NCBI RefSeq assembly: GCF_002831565.1
Contig: NZ_CP025096.1
Location: forward strand, 3,954,501-4,018,500
Direction of reading: 5' to 3'
From: Spirosoma pollinicola
Lineage (GTDB): Bacteria; Bacteroidota; Bacteroidia; Cytophagales; Spirosomataceae
DNA length: 64,000 bases
Shown: one piece after another, positions 53,979 to 62,935 of the stretch
How positions within the stretch are numbered: position 1 is the stretch's first letter
How the letters are laid out: each line of letters opens with the position of its first letter
Position numbers and translations under genes: made by a program
The notes under the pieces: generated by a model
Databases searched by the model: none
What the model saw: the letters and a program-made list of their open reading frames with translations, nothing else
What the model was told of the DNA's origin: nothing

Positions 53979-54380
53979 ATGGATGCCACCCGATTACAGC
54001 CCGAGTTACAGTATCAGTTTGCCCGAAGTGGGGGAGCGGGCGGGCAAAACGTGAATAAAGTAGCGACCAAAGCTGAATTGCGTTTTGATGTGCGAAACTC
54101 GCAACTACTGTCCGACGACGAGCGGGTTATTCTGGAAGAAAAACTAGCCAATAAACTCACGACCGAAGGCGAGCTGGTATTGACCCACCAGACCGAACGA
54201 ACGCAACTGGCAAATAAGGAAAAGGTAACAAAGAAGTTTTACCGGCTTATTGAAAAGGCGTTTGAGAAGCCCAAACCCCGCAAAGCGACAAAGCCATCCC
54301 GATCCGCTGTAGAAGAACGCATTTCGCAGAAAAAGCAGAAGGGTGATGTGAAGGAAAAGCGCCGAAAAGTGGATTACTAA
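53979..54380 (+). CDS. arfB: Ribosome-rescue peptidyl-tRNA hydrolase ArfB
   Basis: A 133-residue release-factor-like protein. The GGQ motif is in ARSGGAGGQNVNKVATKAEL, and the basic C-terminal tail (KPKPRKATKPSRS...KQKGDVKEKRRKVDY) that enters the empty mRNA channel is present. It frees peptides from ribosomes stalled without a stop codon. The length is normal. It is followed by the sulfatase gene on the same strand. Confidence 0.96.
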   Translation: MDATRLQPELQYQFARSGGAGGQNVNKVATKAELRFDVRNSQLLSDDERVILEEKLANKLTTEGELVLTHQTERTQLANKEKVTKKFYRLIEKAFEKPKPRKATKPSRSAVEERISQKKQKGDVKEKRRKVDY

Positions 54381-54399
54381 TTCCCGTTTTACATCTTTT

Positions 54400-55860
54400 A
54401 TGAAATTGATGCCTACCCGCTTATCGCGCCTTGTGTTGAGCGTCTTCACACTGGCTGGCCTTGGTTTATCTAGTAGCGACTGGGTCGAAAAACCGGCTCC
54501 GGTAACCCCGCCCAACGTCGTTCTGTTTTTTATGGACGACATGGGCTACGGCGATCTCTCCGTGACGGGTGCGCTGGACTACACCACTCCGAATCTGGAT
54601 AAAATGGCGGCAGAAGGCACCCGGTTTACTAATTTTCTGGCGGCTCAGGCCGTTTGCAGTGCCTCGCGGGCGGCTTTGCTTACGGGCTGCTACCCCAACC
54701 GACTCGGCATCTCGGGCGCGTTAGGGCCGAACTCGCCCATCGGTCTGAACCCGAACGAAGAAACCCTTGCCGAGTTGCTGAAAGAGCGCGGATACGCGAC
54801 CGGCATGTTCGGGAAGTGGCACTTGGGTGATAATAAGCAGTTCTTGCCCCTACAGCAGGGATTCGACGAGTATTATGGTGTCCCGTATTCGCACGATATG
54901 TGGCCGTTGCACCCCGCCCAGGCTCAGGCAAAATACCCACCGCTGCGGTGGATCGAGGGTAACGAGCAGAAGGAGGAAATCAAGGATTTAGATGACGCAG
55001 CTGAAATTACCGGTACCATTACCGAGCGAGCCGTTTCCTTTATCCGGAATCATAAAAAGAAGCCCTTCTTCCTGTACATTCCTCACCCATTGCCTCACGT
55101 GCCGCTGGCGGCTTCGGCTACGTTTAAAGGCAAAACGGCACGGGGTATTTTCGGTGATGTACTAACGGAACTGGACTGGTCGGTCGGGCAGATTCTGGGC
55201 GAGTTGAAACAACAGGGATTAGATAAGAATACGCTTGTGCTGTTCATCAGCGACAATGGCCCCTGGCTCAACTACGGCGATCATGCCGGTTCGTCGGGTG
55301 GTTTTCGCGAGGGGAAAGGAACGTCGTTTGAAGGGGGCCACCGGGTGCCGTTTCTGGTTCGCTGGCCGGGCGTGGTGCCCGCCGGTAGGGTAAGTAACAA
55401 GCTGCTGACCGCGCTGGATATTTTGCCAACGGTGGCAAATGTGTGCGGTGCCCGGTTGCCTAAACAGCGAATAGACGGTGTTGACTGGGTGGCGTTGCTG
55501 AAGGGCGATAACACCGTGACGCCCCGCGATAAATTTTACTACTATTATCGAAAAAATAGCCTGGAAGCGGTTCGGCAGGGCGAATGGAAACTCGTGTTCG
55601 CCCACCCCGGACGAACCTATGAAGGATTCCTGCCGGGACAGAATGGCAAGCCCGGACCAAGCACCGAGACGCATGAGTTTCCAGCGGCTCTTTATGACCT
55701 CCGGCGCGATTCCGGTGAGCGTTATGACGTCCGGGAGCAGCACCCGGAGGTAGTGGCCCAACTGGAAAAAATTGCCGAAGAGGCCCGCGCTGATCTGGGT
55801 GATGATATTCAGAAGCGCACCGGTGCCAATGTGCGTGAACCGGGGCGAATTAGTCAGTGA
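54400..55860 (+). CDS. Sulfatase (arylsulfatase family)
   Basis: A 486-residue sulfatase with an N-terminal signal-like segment. The metal-binding FFMDDMGYGDLS and the formylglycine site AVCSASRAALLTG are present: Cys86 lies in C-S-A-S-R, the less common alanine form of the C-x-P-x-R consensus. Further family segments are GMFGKWHLGD and FISDNGPWL. It hydrolyses sulfate esters, probably outside the cytoplasm. The SulP transporter gene follows convergently, but no maturase gene for the Cys is in the window. Confidence 0.93.
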   Translation: MKLMPTRLSRLVLSVFTLAGLGLSSSDWVEKPAPVTPPNVVLFFMDDMGYGDLSVTGALDYTTPNLDKMAAEGTRFTNFLAAQAVCSASRAALLTGCYPNRLGISGALGPNSPIGLNPNEETLAELLKERGYATGMFGKWHLGDNKQFLPLQQGFDEYYGVPYSHDMWPLHPAQAQAKYPPLRWIEGNEQKEEIKDLDDAAEITGTITERAVSFIRNHKKKPFFLYIPHPLPHVPLAASATFKGKTARGIFGDVLTELDWSVGQILGELKQQGLDKNTLVLFISDNGPWLNYGDHAGSSGGFREGKGTSFEGGHRVPFLVRWPGVVPAGRVSNKLLTALDILPTVANVCGARLPKQRIDGVDWVALLKGDNTVTPRDKFYYYYRKNSLEAVRQGEWKLVFAHPGRTYEGFLPGQNGKPGPSTETHEFPAALYDLRRDSGERYDVREQHPEVVAQLEKIAEEARADLGDDIQKRTGANVREPGRISQ

Positions 55861-55886
55861 TATATAATCAAAGGTGGGTTGGTAAG

Positions 55887-55920
55887 TTAGGATGGGTGGT
55901 AACGTTAGCACCCATCCTAA
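55887..55920. terminator. Hairpin between convergent genes
   Basis: Arms ttaggatgggtg (55887-55898) and cacccatcctaa (55909-55920) pair perfectly with a 10-base loop. It lies between the sulfatase and SulP stop codons and may serve both. Confidence 0.6.
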
Positions 55921-55925
55921 CAAGT

Positions 55926-57464
55926 CTAATCATCTGCCAGCACTTTATAGTCTGGGTCTTCCAGGATGTTTACGTCGATAAGGCTTCCGGCGTTTGTCAA
56001 CAGGCGTCGGCAGTCGGCACTCAGGTGTTTGAGATGAATCGTTTTGCCTATCTGCTGATAGCTGCTGGTCAGCTTGCTGAGGGCTTCGATCCCCGACATA
56101 TCGGCCACCCGGCTATCCCTGAAGTCGATAATTACTTCTTTCGGATCACCCGCCACGTCAAACTTTTCCCGGAATGCCATAACGGAGCCGAAGAACAGCG
56201 GGCCGTATAGCTCGTAATGTTTCACTCCCGTTTCATCGACGTGTTTTCGGGCTCTAATCCGCCGGGCATTTTCCCAAGCAAACACCAGTGCCGAAATAAT
56301 GACGCCAATAAGTACCGCTAGTGCTAGGTTGTGGAAAAGGACCGTAATGCCCGCCACCAGTACCATAACCAATACATCGTGCCAAGGCATTTTCCCAAAC
56401 GTCTTTAGACTGGCCCACTCAAAGGTGCCAATTGCCACCATGATCATTACCCCCGTGAGGGCGGCCATAGGCAGCTTTTCAATGATTGGCGCACCAACGA
56501 TAATAAAAAACAGCAGCATAACCGAGGCTACGATGCCCGACAGCCGCGCCCGTGCGCCGGACGAAATGTTGATCAGACTCTGCCCAATCATGGCGCAGCC
56601 ACCCATACCCGATAGAAAACCGCTGGTTACGTTGGCAAGGCCCTGCGCTACACACTCTTTATTTCCCCGGCCGCGCGTCTGGGTGATTTCATCAATCAAA
56701 TTCAGGGTCAATAAGCTTTCGATCAGGCCCACACCCGCCACAATGAGCGCGTAGGGAAAAATGATAGACAGAGTTTCGAGGGTGAAGGGTACGGCCGGGA
56801 TATGAAACGGAGGAAATCCGCCCTGTATAGACGCAATATCGCCAACGGTTCGGGTGTTGATGTTGAGGCCGATGGTCAGTAACGAAACCGTAATAATGGC
56901 GACCAGCGAGGCTGGGACCGCTTTTGTTAACCGGGGCAAACCCCAGATGATGAGCATCGTCAGGGCGACCAATCCCAGCAACACCAGCAGGGACGTTCCC
57001 GTCATCCAGTGAAGCGCACCAGATGCATCGGCAACTTTGAACTGGTCCATCTGCGACAGGAAAATGACAATAGCCAGGCCGTTGACAAAGCCGAACATGA
57101 CTGGGTGGGGCACCAGACGAATGAATTTTCCCAGCCGTAAAACACCTGCCAGTATCTGAATGAGCCCCGCCAGCACCACCGTAGCAAAGATGTATTCGAC
57201 ACCGTAGCTCTTAACGAGCGCGACGATGACAACGGCGACGGCACCCGTTGCTCCGGAAATCATGCCCGGCCGTCCGCCCAGGATAGACGTGACCAGCCCC
57301 ATTGTGAAGGCAGCGTATAAGCCCGTTAAGGGCGAAAGACCGGCAATCAAGGCAAAGGCAACCGCTTCGGGGATGAGGGCGAGGGCTACTGTTAAACCGG
57401 AAAGTACTTCGTTTTTATAATCAACGCGCTGCTTGAAATCGAACAAATTCAAATACTGATTCAT
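55926..57464 (-). CDS. SulP-family anion transporter with STAS domain
   Basis: About 512 residues. I start at the ATG giving MNQYLNLFDFKQRVDY; an ATG eleven codons upstream is an alternative. The SulP fold is clear: ALALIPEAVAFALIAGLSPLTGLYAAF in the first helices, and the C-terminal STAS domain with VIIDFRDSRVADMSGIEALSKL. SulP proteins carry sulfate, bicarbonate or other anions; the gene is next to a sulfatase, but the anion cannot be told. Confidence 0.93.
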   Translation of the reverse strand: MNQYLNLFDFKQRVDYKNEVLSGLTVALALIPEAVAFALIAGLSPLTGLYAAFTMGLVTSILGGRPGMISGATGAVAVVIVALVKSYGVEYIFATVVLAGLIQILAGVLRLGKFIRLVPHPVMFGFVNGLAIVIFLSQMDQFKVADASGALHWMTGTSLLVLLGLVALTMLIIWGLPRLTKAVPASLVAIITVSLLTIGLNINTRTVGDIASIQGGFPPFHIPAVPFTLETLSIIFPYALIVAGVGLIESLLTLNLIDEITQTRGRGNKECVAQGLANVTSGFLSGMGGCAMIGQSLINISSGARARLSGIVASVMLLFFIIVGAPIIEKLPMAALTGVMIMVAIGTFEWASLKTFGKMPWHDVLVMVLVAGITVLFHNLALAVLIGVIISALVFAWENARRIRARKHVDETGVKHYELYGPLFFGSVMAFREKFDVAGDPKEVIIDFRDSRVADMSGIEALSKLTSSYQQIGKTIHLKHLSADCRRLLTNAGSLIDVNILEDPDYKVLADD

Positions 57465-57761
57465 GAGGATATTACCTGATAGACAAAAAAGATCCACTAG
57501 CTGATGAGGACCAGCCAGTATTATAGATGCACTACGAAAAGCAGGAACTTTAAATCAGGGGGAGTAACCGGATAGGGCGACGAAGAGGCTGTCATTGATC
57601 AAAGATAGGTCTTTCCGGCTAAAGGATTTGCCGACATAGACACCTATAAAACACCGCATGAGGACAATCCTTGAATGGATGCTACTTAATAGACTAATAA
57701 TTAAAACAGAAGGCCCTACTCTGATTGACAGAGTAGGGCCTTTCTCATTATGCGTACACGC
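57465..57761. other. Intergenic region between SulP and DUF1080 genes
   Basis: 297 bases: the SulP promoter must lie near 57470-57600, and the terminator of the DUF1080 gene is at 57710-57742. No gene or repeat family is seen in the rest. Confidence 0.5.
57710..57742 (-). terminator. Intrinsic terminator after the DUF1080 gene
   Basis: A 14-bp stem (57710-57723 with 57729-57742, ggccctactctg core) is followed on the minus strand by a T-rich run (gttttaatt). It lies 20 bases beyond the stop codon. Confidence 0.8.
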
Positions 57762-58445
57762 CTATAACTCCCGAATCTTAATGTCTTTGTACCAAACGCG
57801 CTCTTTGGGGCTGTGGTTTTGCAGGGCAATTTTGCCTTTGGCGTGGGGTGTTGCATACGGCCAGCTGGCAAATTTGCTTTTGGTGACCATCGTTTTCCAT
57901 TCGTCGGAACCATACTGATAGTCAACCAGCTTTTTGCCGTTCAGGAAATGCTCCACGTGGTTTTTGTTGACTACAATGCGGCCTTTATTCCACTCGCCGG
58001 GTGCTTTGGCAACGGAGAAATCGGAGGGCGGAATCATGTCGTAATTGGCACCCGTCATCTGGGTGTCTTTCAGCTTGTAGGGCTTACCGTCGCCATCCAG
58101 ATAGCCTTTGTCGTCGATCACCTGATACTCCGGCCCCGACATATATGTTGACTTAATATCGGGGCTGTCGATTATTTTGTAAACAACGCCACTGTTGCTG
58201 CCAGCGGGAATTTTGAATTCGAATTCAAGCTCAAAATTTTCATATTCTTTGTCGGTCACGAGGTCGCCACCGGTGCCGTCGGGCGTGAGGGCCCCGTCTT
58301 CGATAGACCAGCCGACTACGCCGTCTTTGTGGTAGCTGTGCCAGCCTTTTATAGCCTTGCCATCAAAGAGAGATGTCCACTTGGGAGGAGCAGCGGTAAA
58401 CGCAAATGCGCTGAGCAAAAGGCAGGGGAGAAGTAGCTTTTTCAT
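57762..58445 (-). CDS. DUF1080 secreted 3-keto-disaccharide hydrolase-like protein
   Basis: A 227-residue protein with a signal peptide (MKKLLLPCLLLSAFAFTAA) and the DUF1080/concanavalin-like sandwich. Diagnostic segments are WTSLFDGKAIKGWHSY, EYENFELEFEFKI, NSGVVYKI and the end ERVWYKDIKIREL. Family members bind or hydrolyse 3-keto-glycosides in the periplasm. It is a single-gene unit. Confidence 0.92.
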   Translation of the reverse strand: MKKLLLPCLLLSAFAFTAAPPKWTSLFDGKAIKGWHSYHKDGVVGWSIEDGALTPDGTGGDLVTDKEYENFELEFEFKIPAGSNSGVVYKIIDSPDIKSTYMSGPEYQVIDDKGYLDGDGKPYKLKDTQMTGANYDMIPPSDFSVAKAPGEWNKGRIVVNKNHVEHFLNGKKLVDYQYGSDEWKTMVTKSKFASWPYATPHAKGKIALQNHSPKERVWYKDIKIREL

Positions 58446-58480
58446 GTAGTTTGGAATTTTAAGCTAATGTATGAAAAAGA

Positions 58481-58554
58481 GTAACGCGGCTGGAAAGCCG
58501 CGATCTATAGAGGCAACACTCCCCCTATGAATCGCGGCTTTCCAGCCGCGTTAC
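58481..58554. repeat. REP/BIME-like perfect inverted repeat
   Basis: The arms 58481-58504 and 58531-58554 (24 bp) are exact reverse complements. Each arm holds a hairpin of its own (cgcggct-ggaa-agccgcg), so the pair can form a cruciform, as in BIMEs. Confidence 0.88.
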
Positions 58555-58568
58555 GCGATTAAAAACGA

Positions 58569-59576
58569 TCAACTCGCCATGTCGCGGGCTGCCTGTGGAT
58601 CATTGTATTTGCGGTCGAGTCCGTCGGTCGATTTCTGGTCGGAGCGGTCCGGTCCGGAAATCATATCCTGCGCCGTGACGCTGCTTTCATCAGCCAGTTC
58701 GCGCGGAAGACTTTGAGCTTCCTTTGCTTCTTCCGGCCGTTCGCCCGGCTGATTTTCATGCGTATCTTTTGCATTGACATCATATGGGCGTGCCGAGTCA
58801 CCGGTATCGGGTTTATCCTTCATACCCTCTTCATCGGGTCCCGCGGCTTCACCGTGATACGCTGTTCCCGCAACGGGTTCACTCGTTTCGAGATCATCCG
58901 GAGGCATCACACTGGGCAAGCCAGATGTAAACGTACTTAGCGTTCGGGCATTAATTTCATGCGAACGATCTGGCTGTTCCGGTTCCTGAATTTCGGGTGA
59001 GATTGGGTTTGGTGAACCTGGTAAGTCCGGGATTTCGGGGCCGGGTATTGGCGGAGCCGGAGGAGTTTCAGGAATACCCGGCATTGGCTGGGCTGGACCG
59101 GGGGTTCCCGGCGTTGGCGGAATCATATCAGCCATTGGGCTGCCTCCGCCAATAAAATTCCAGCCAGCGAACGAGTTTGTTTTGGTCTCCTTCGTGTCGG
59201 GCTCATCTTCGGATGGCAAGCCGGTATTGACTGCCGAGCCTGCATCCGGGTTGCCGGTAATATCACCAACGGCAATAGGGTCGTTCGGCATGACCGATGG
59301 ATCGAACATGGTGCCCGCCCGAAGTGCCGCGTCCGAATTTTCGTATTTCTTTTTATCGTCACCGGTTAATGCCCGCTCTTCATCGCTACCCAACCGAATA
59401 CGGGGCATATCGTCAGAAACGTCATCTTCGGTGTTGCCCATAGATACTAGTTTACCATCAACCAGCTTTACCATATTCGTTTCGGCCTGATCGGCACTGA
59501 ACATCGTTTCGGCATGTTCGCTGGAGACTATATCGGCCTGTCTGGCTCCATCGGAGAGATTTTCGTTATTTTCCAT
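58569..59576 (-). CDS. Disordered proline-rich acidic protein
   Basis: A 335-residue protein that is mostly low complexity: an acidic N-terminal third, a Pro/Gly-rich middle (TPGTPGPAQPMPGIPETPPAPPIPG-type runs, cited in part) and a polar acidic end. No signal peptide or membrane helix. It begins MENNENLSDG, much like the MENNEK start of the coiled-coil protein at 40734-41213. It is probably intrinsically disordered. I do not recognise a family. Confidence 0.72.
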   Translation of the reverse strand: MENNENLSDGARQADIVSSEHAETMFSADQAETNMVKLVDGKLVSMGNTEDDVSDDMPRIRLGSDEERALTGDDKKKYENSDAALRAGTMFDPSVMPNDPIAVGDITGNPDAGSAVNTGLPSEDEPDTKETKTNSFAGWNFIGGGSPMADMIPPTPGTPGPAQPMPGIPETPPAPPIPGPEIPDLPGSPNPISPEIQEPEQPDRSHEINARTLSTFTSGLPSVMPPDDLETSEPVAGTAYHGEAAGPDEEGMKDKPDTGDSARPYDVNAKDTHENQPGERPEEAKEAQSLPRELADESSVTAQDMISGPDRSDQKSTDGLDRKYNDPQAARDMAS

Positions 59577-59632
59577 GACTTTGTGAATGTTTTAGGTCTA
59601 TGGAGAACCACTGGAAAAGGAAAAGGTTTTTA

Positions 59633-59687
59633 GTAGCGCGGACATCCTGTCCGCTGTTGTTCAATGCGGACAGGATGTCCGCGCTAC
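59633..59687. repeat. REP/BIME-like perfect inverted repeat
   Basis: The arms 59633-59654 and 59666-59687 (22 bp) are exact reverse complements, and each arm is itself palindromic (gcggacatcctgtccgc). It lies 9 bases after the stop of the oxidoreductase gene. Confidence 0.88.
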
Positions 59688-59696
59688 CAAAAAGAG

Positions 59697-62600
59697 TTAC
59701 TTCAGTGCCTCGAACAAAATTTCGGCGGGGTGTTGGGCTTTGCGGCCGGTTCCGTCTTTTATCTGGTGGCGGCAACTGGTGCCTGCGGCTGAGATAATGG
59801 CCGTTTCTGCCTGCCGGACAGCCGGGAACAGGACCAACTCACCAATCTGCATTGATAGGTCATAATGCTCCGTTTCATACCCGAATGAACCCGCCATGCC
59901 GCAGCAACCCGATGGAATTAACTGAGCGGTATAATTGCGGGGTAAGGAAAGTACTTTCTTGACCGGAATCATGGACGAAAGGGCTTTCTGGTGGCAGTGA
60001 CCGTGAATTTTTACCAGTTGAGCATCTGCCGTAAACAGGTCACGGTCTATGCGACCCGCGTCGGATTCCCGGGCGAGCCATTCCTCGAACAGGAAAACGT
60101 TTTTCGCGATGCGTTCGGCGTCAGCTTTTAATTCGTCAGGAACGAGATTCGGGTATTCGTCGCGGAAGGTGAGAATGGCCGATGGTTCGAGTCCAATTAG
60201 CGGCTTCTCGTCGGTGATGAGGTCTTTGAGCAAGGTCACGTTGCGGATGGCAATGGCTTTTGCATCATCCACCAACCCTTTCGACAAATAAGTCCGTCCA
60301 CTTTCAACGTGTTCGGGAACGGTGATGTCGTAGCCTAAATGCTCGATCAGCAGAATCGCTTTTTTGCCAACCTCTACATCATTGTAGTTGGTGAATTCAT
60401 CAATAAAGAGCAGAATGGAGTTAGTGCCCGGTTCTGCTGGTCTGGCATGAAGCGACGGCCAGTAGTTATTCCGATTTTCGCGGCCAATTCGTTCGTTCTC
60501 CTCTTTTTTCTGTTCCCACCACCATTTGCGTAAGGTTGTTTTTGCCAGTTCCGGCATAGTCCGGTCAGGGTGGAAACCAACAGCGCGGTTGGCCAGTTTG
60601 CGCAATGTTGGGTTATTGTAGATTGAATTATAAATCCAGGGAGCCTTGCTGGCCAGCGACATCAGTTTGGTGAAATTGCCAACTAACAAGGTTCGAGTTG
60701 ATGCCCCGTAATCGTTGTTCATCGTATTCATGAACTCGGCCTTCATACGCGTCATGTCCACACTGGATGGGCATTCGGCTTTGCATGCCTTGCACGACAG
60801 GCACAAATCCAGTACATCTTTAACGGCTTCGTAATCGTGGTCTTGTGCTTTCTCTGGCGAGCTGTAAAAGTGCCGCAGGATATTGGCCCGCGCCCGCGTA
60901 GTGTCGTGTTCGCGTCGGGTAGCCATGTAGCTCGGGCACATTGTTCCCCCAGAAATCTCGGTCTTTCGACAGTCGCCGGAGCCGGAACATTTTTCGGCCA
61001 GTTCCAGTAAACCACCGTCTTTCGAGAAATCGAAAACGGTTTTGGGCTGCGGAATCACGACATCGGCTTCCGACCGCAGCGACTCGTTCATGGGTGGTGT
61101 ATTGACGATCTTACCGGGGTTGAAGGTATTTTGCGGGTCCCAGAGGTCTTTGACGTCTTTGCACAACTGGAAATTCTCCGGTCCGAGCATAAACGCAATA
61201 CACTCGCCCCGCAGCCGCCCGTCGCCATGTTCGCCGGAGAGCGAGCCACCGTATTTTTTAACCAGTTGCGCCGTATCCATCAGCAACGCCCGAAACTTGG
61301 CCCGCCCCTCCGACGATTTGAGGTCGATCAGCGGCAGGACGTGAATCTCACCGGCTCCGGCATGGGCCGAATATTCGAGTTTCAGACCGTGCTGCTCCCA
61401 GGCCATGCGGTCCAGTTCGTCGATGTAGTCGGGCAGGTCATGGACATCGACCGCCGTATCTTCAATCACATTCGCCGGTTTTTCTTTACCGGGAATGTTG
61501 TACATGATGCTCAGCCCGGCTTTACGCAGTGCCCAGGGTTTTTGCGTATCGGCATCGAACAAGGTCGGGTAAGCATAGCCCAGATTTTTTTGCTGCAAGG
61601 CGTTTACAAAATCTGTCGCCTTTTTGCCAACGCCCGCCACTGTATCGTCAAAAAACTCGACCATCAGAATGGCTTTCGGATCGCCTTCGACAAAGGTTCG
61701 GTTTTTGGTTTGCTCGATGTTGGTTTTCGTAAGTTGCAGGATGTAATCGTCCACCAGTTCCGACGCTGAGCACCCATGCGCCAGTGCCACCAGATTGGCT
61801 TCCAGCGATTGGCGAATGGTATCAAAATGAGCGCATACCAGAGCCGACTCTTTAGGCGGCAATGGCAATAGATTCAATTTGGCTTCGGTAATGAAGCAAA
61901 GCGTCCCTTCCGAACCCGCAATGAGGTGAGAGAAGTTGAAAGTGGGGGAGGAGAGGGACGAGAGGAGGGAAGGGGACGAGAGGGCTTCCGCTGGCATGCC
62001 CCTTTCCTCCACTCTTCCCTTTCCTCCTTCCTCCCAAAATTTAACCATCGCATCCAGTGCGTAGCCCGTATTTCTTCGGCTGACGGTGGGTTTGGGATAC
62101 CCTTCGCGAATGTGTTTTTGAACGTCGGGTTTGGATAGCCAGTCGCGGAATTGGGTGTACAGTCGCTGTTCGAGCGGACTAGAGACGTTTTCTCCCCTGC
62201 ATTTGGCATCGAACTGTTCCTGGGTGAGTGGGCCAAACGTGACTTCGGCACCGTCGCTCAAAACAGCTTTCACTTCGAGGAGGTGATTGCGAGTGGTGCC
62301 CCAGATGATGGAGTGCAGCCCGCAGGAGTTATTGCCGATCATGCCGCCGATCATGGCCCGGCTGGCCGTACTGGTTTCGGGACCGAAGAGCAAACCGCGT
62401 GGTTTTATGAATGCATTCAGATCATCGCGGATGACGCCCGGCTGCACACGCACCCATTGCTCATCGGCGTTCACGTCCAGAATCTTACCGAAATATTTGG
62501 ATATGTCGACCACTATACCGCTCCCAACGACCTGCCCGGCCAGTGACGTACCGGCCGCTCTGGGAATCAGTCCCAGTTTATGTTGTTGCGCGAACCGGAG

Positions 62601-62786
62601 TAGCGCTTTGATGTCGGCAGTGGATTTCGGCAAGGCTACCGCAATCGGCATTTCCTGATAGACCGAGGCATCGGTTGCATACAGAATCCGTTGGGCGGTG
62701 TGCTCAGATGACTCATCGAAGTAAAGATCCCCTTCGAACGAAGGCAAGAGGGTAGAGAAGGGCGGTTTTGGGGAAATGCGAAACAT
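59697..62786 (-). CDS. FAD-linked oxidase / Fe-S oxidoreductase, lactate or glycolate dehydrogenase-like
   Basis: A 1029-residue protein (start at MFRISPKPPF; the frame is open 45 codons upstream, unlikely coding). The N-terminal half is a PCMH-type FAD domain with GLIPRAAGTSLAGQVVGSG and IGGMIGNNSCGLHSI, and later AHAGAGEIHVLPLID and GEHGDGRLRG. The C-terminal half has iron-sulfur Cys clusters (CSGSGDCRKTEISGG, CLSCKACKAECPSS) and two CCG-type segments (HGHCHQKALS, SGCCGMAGSFGYE). This is the fused form of a D-lactate/glycolate dehydrogenase. About residues 251-282 are an insertion made by a purine/pyrimidine-rich repeat, in frame. Activity cannot be judged from sequence. Confidence 0.93.
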   Translation of the reverse strand: MFRISPKPPFSTLLPSFEGDLYFDESSEHTAQRILYATDASVYQEMPIAVALPKSTADIKALLRFAQQHKLGLIPRAAGTSLAGQVVGSGIVVDISKYFGKILDVNADEQWVRVQPGVIRDDLNAFIKPRGLLFGPETSTASRAMIGGMIGNNSCGLHSIIWGTTRNHLLEVKAVLSDGAEVTFGPLTQEQFDAKCRGENVSSPLEQRLYTQFRDWLSKPDVQKHIREGYPKPTVSRRNTGYALDAMVKFWEEGGKGRVEERGMPAEALSSPSLLSSLSSPTFNFSHLIAGSEGTLCFITEAKLNLLPLPPKESALVCAHFDTIRQSLEANLVALAHGCSASELVDDYILQLTKTNIEQTKNRTFVEGDPKAILMVEFFDDTVAGVGKKATDFVNALQQKNLGYAYPTLFDADTQKPWALRKAGLSIMYNIPGKEKPANVIEDTAVDVHDLPDYIDELDRMAWEQHGLKLEYSAHAGAGEIHVLPLIDLKSSEGRAKFRALLMDTAQLVKKYGGSLSGEHGDGRLRGECIAFMLGPENFQLCKDVKDLWDPQNTFNPGKIVNTPPMNESLRSEADVVIPQPKTVFDFSKDGGLLELAEKCSGSGDCRKTEISGGTMCPSYMATRREHDTTRARANILRHFYSSPEKAQDHDYEAVKDVLDLCLSCKACKAECPSSVDMTRMKAEFMNTMNNDYGASTRTLLVGNFTKLMSLASKAPWIYNSIYNNPTLRKLANRAVGFHPDRTMPELAKTTLRKWWWEQKKEENERIGRENRNNYWPSLHARPAEPGTNSILLFIDEFTNYNDVEVGKKAILLIEHLGYDITVPEHVESGRTYLSKGLVDDAKAIAIRNVTLLKDLITDEKPLIGLEPSAILTFRDEYPNLVPDELKADAERIAKNVFLFEEWLARESDAGRIDRDLFTADAQLVKIHGHCHQKALSSMIPVKKVLSLPRNYTAQLIPSGCCGMAGSFGYETEHYDLSMQIGELVLFPAVRQAETAIISAAGTSCRHQIKDGTGRKAQHPAEILFEALK
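61944..62035 (-). repeat. Purine/pyrimidine-rich inverted repeat inserted in a coding sequence
   Basis: An A/G-rich arm (61944-61984) and a C/T-rich arm (61999-62035) are imperfect reverse complements. The element is translated in frame as a Trp/Glu/Gly- then Ser/Leu-rich stretch between RNTGYALDAMVKF and FSHLIAGSEGTLCF, which are normally closer together in this family. It shares words such as ggacgagagg with the intergenic element at 41273-41450. Confidence 0.8.
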
Positions 62787-62935
62787 AGCAACAGAAGCGT
62801 AAAACGTCCTGTAAAGATACAAAAACCGCCATGTGTTTGTGGAATCTATTGGGTTTGGGCACTGATAAACGTCGATGGCGCAAGGCAGAGCCAACGTGGC
62901 CCGGCCTTGCGCCATCTTCAATAAAAAAAACCTTT

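Noticed and set aside
61131-61769. 212-codon open frame on the plus strand
   Set aside because: It is antisense to the FAD oxidoreductase and has no family resemblance.
59697-62786. Pseudogene call for the FAD oxidoreductase because of the repeat insertion
   Set aside because: The frame stays open through the insertion and all cofactor motifs on both sides are intact.
62786-62921. 45-codon upstream extension of the FAD oxidoreductase
   Set aside because: The extension is Cys/Tyr-rich and unlike any signal; homologues start near MFRISP.
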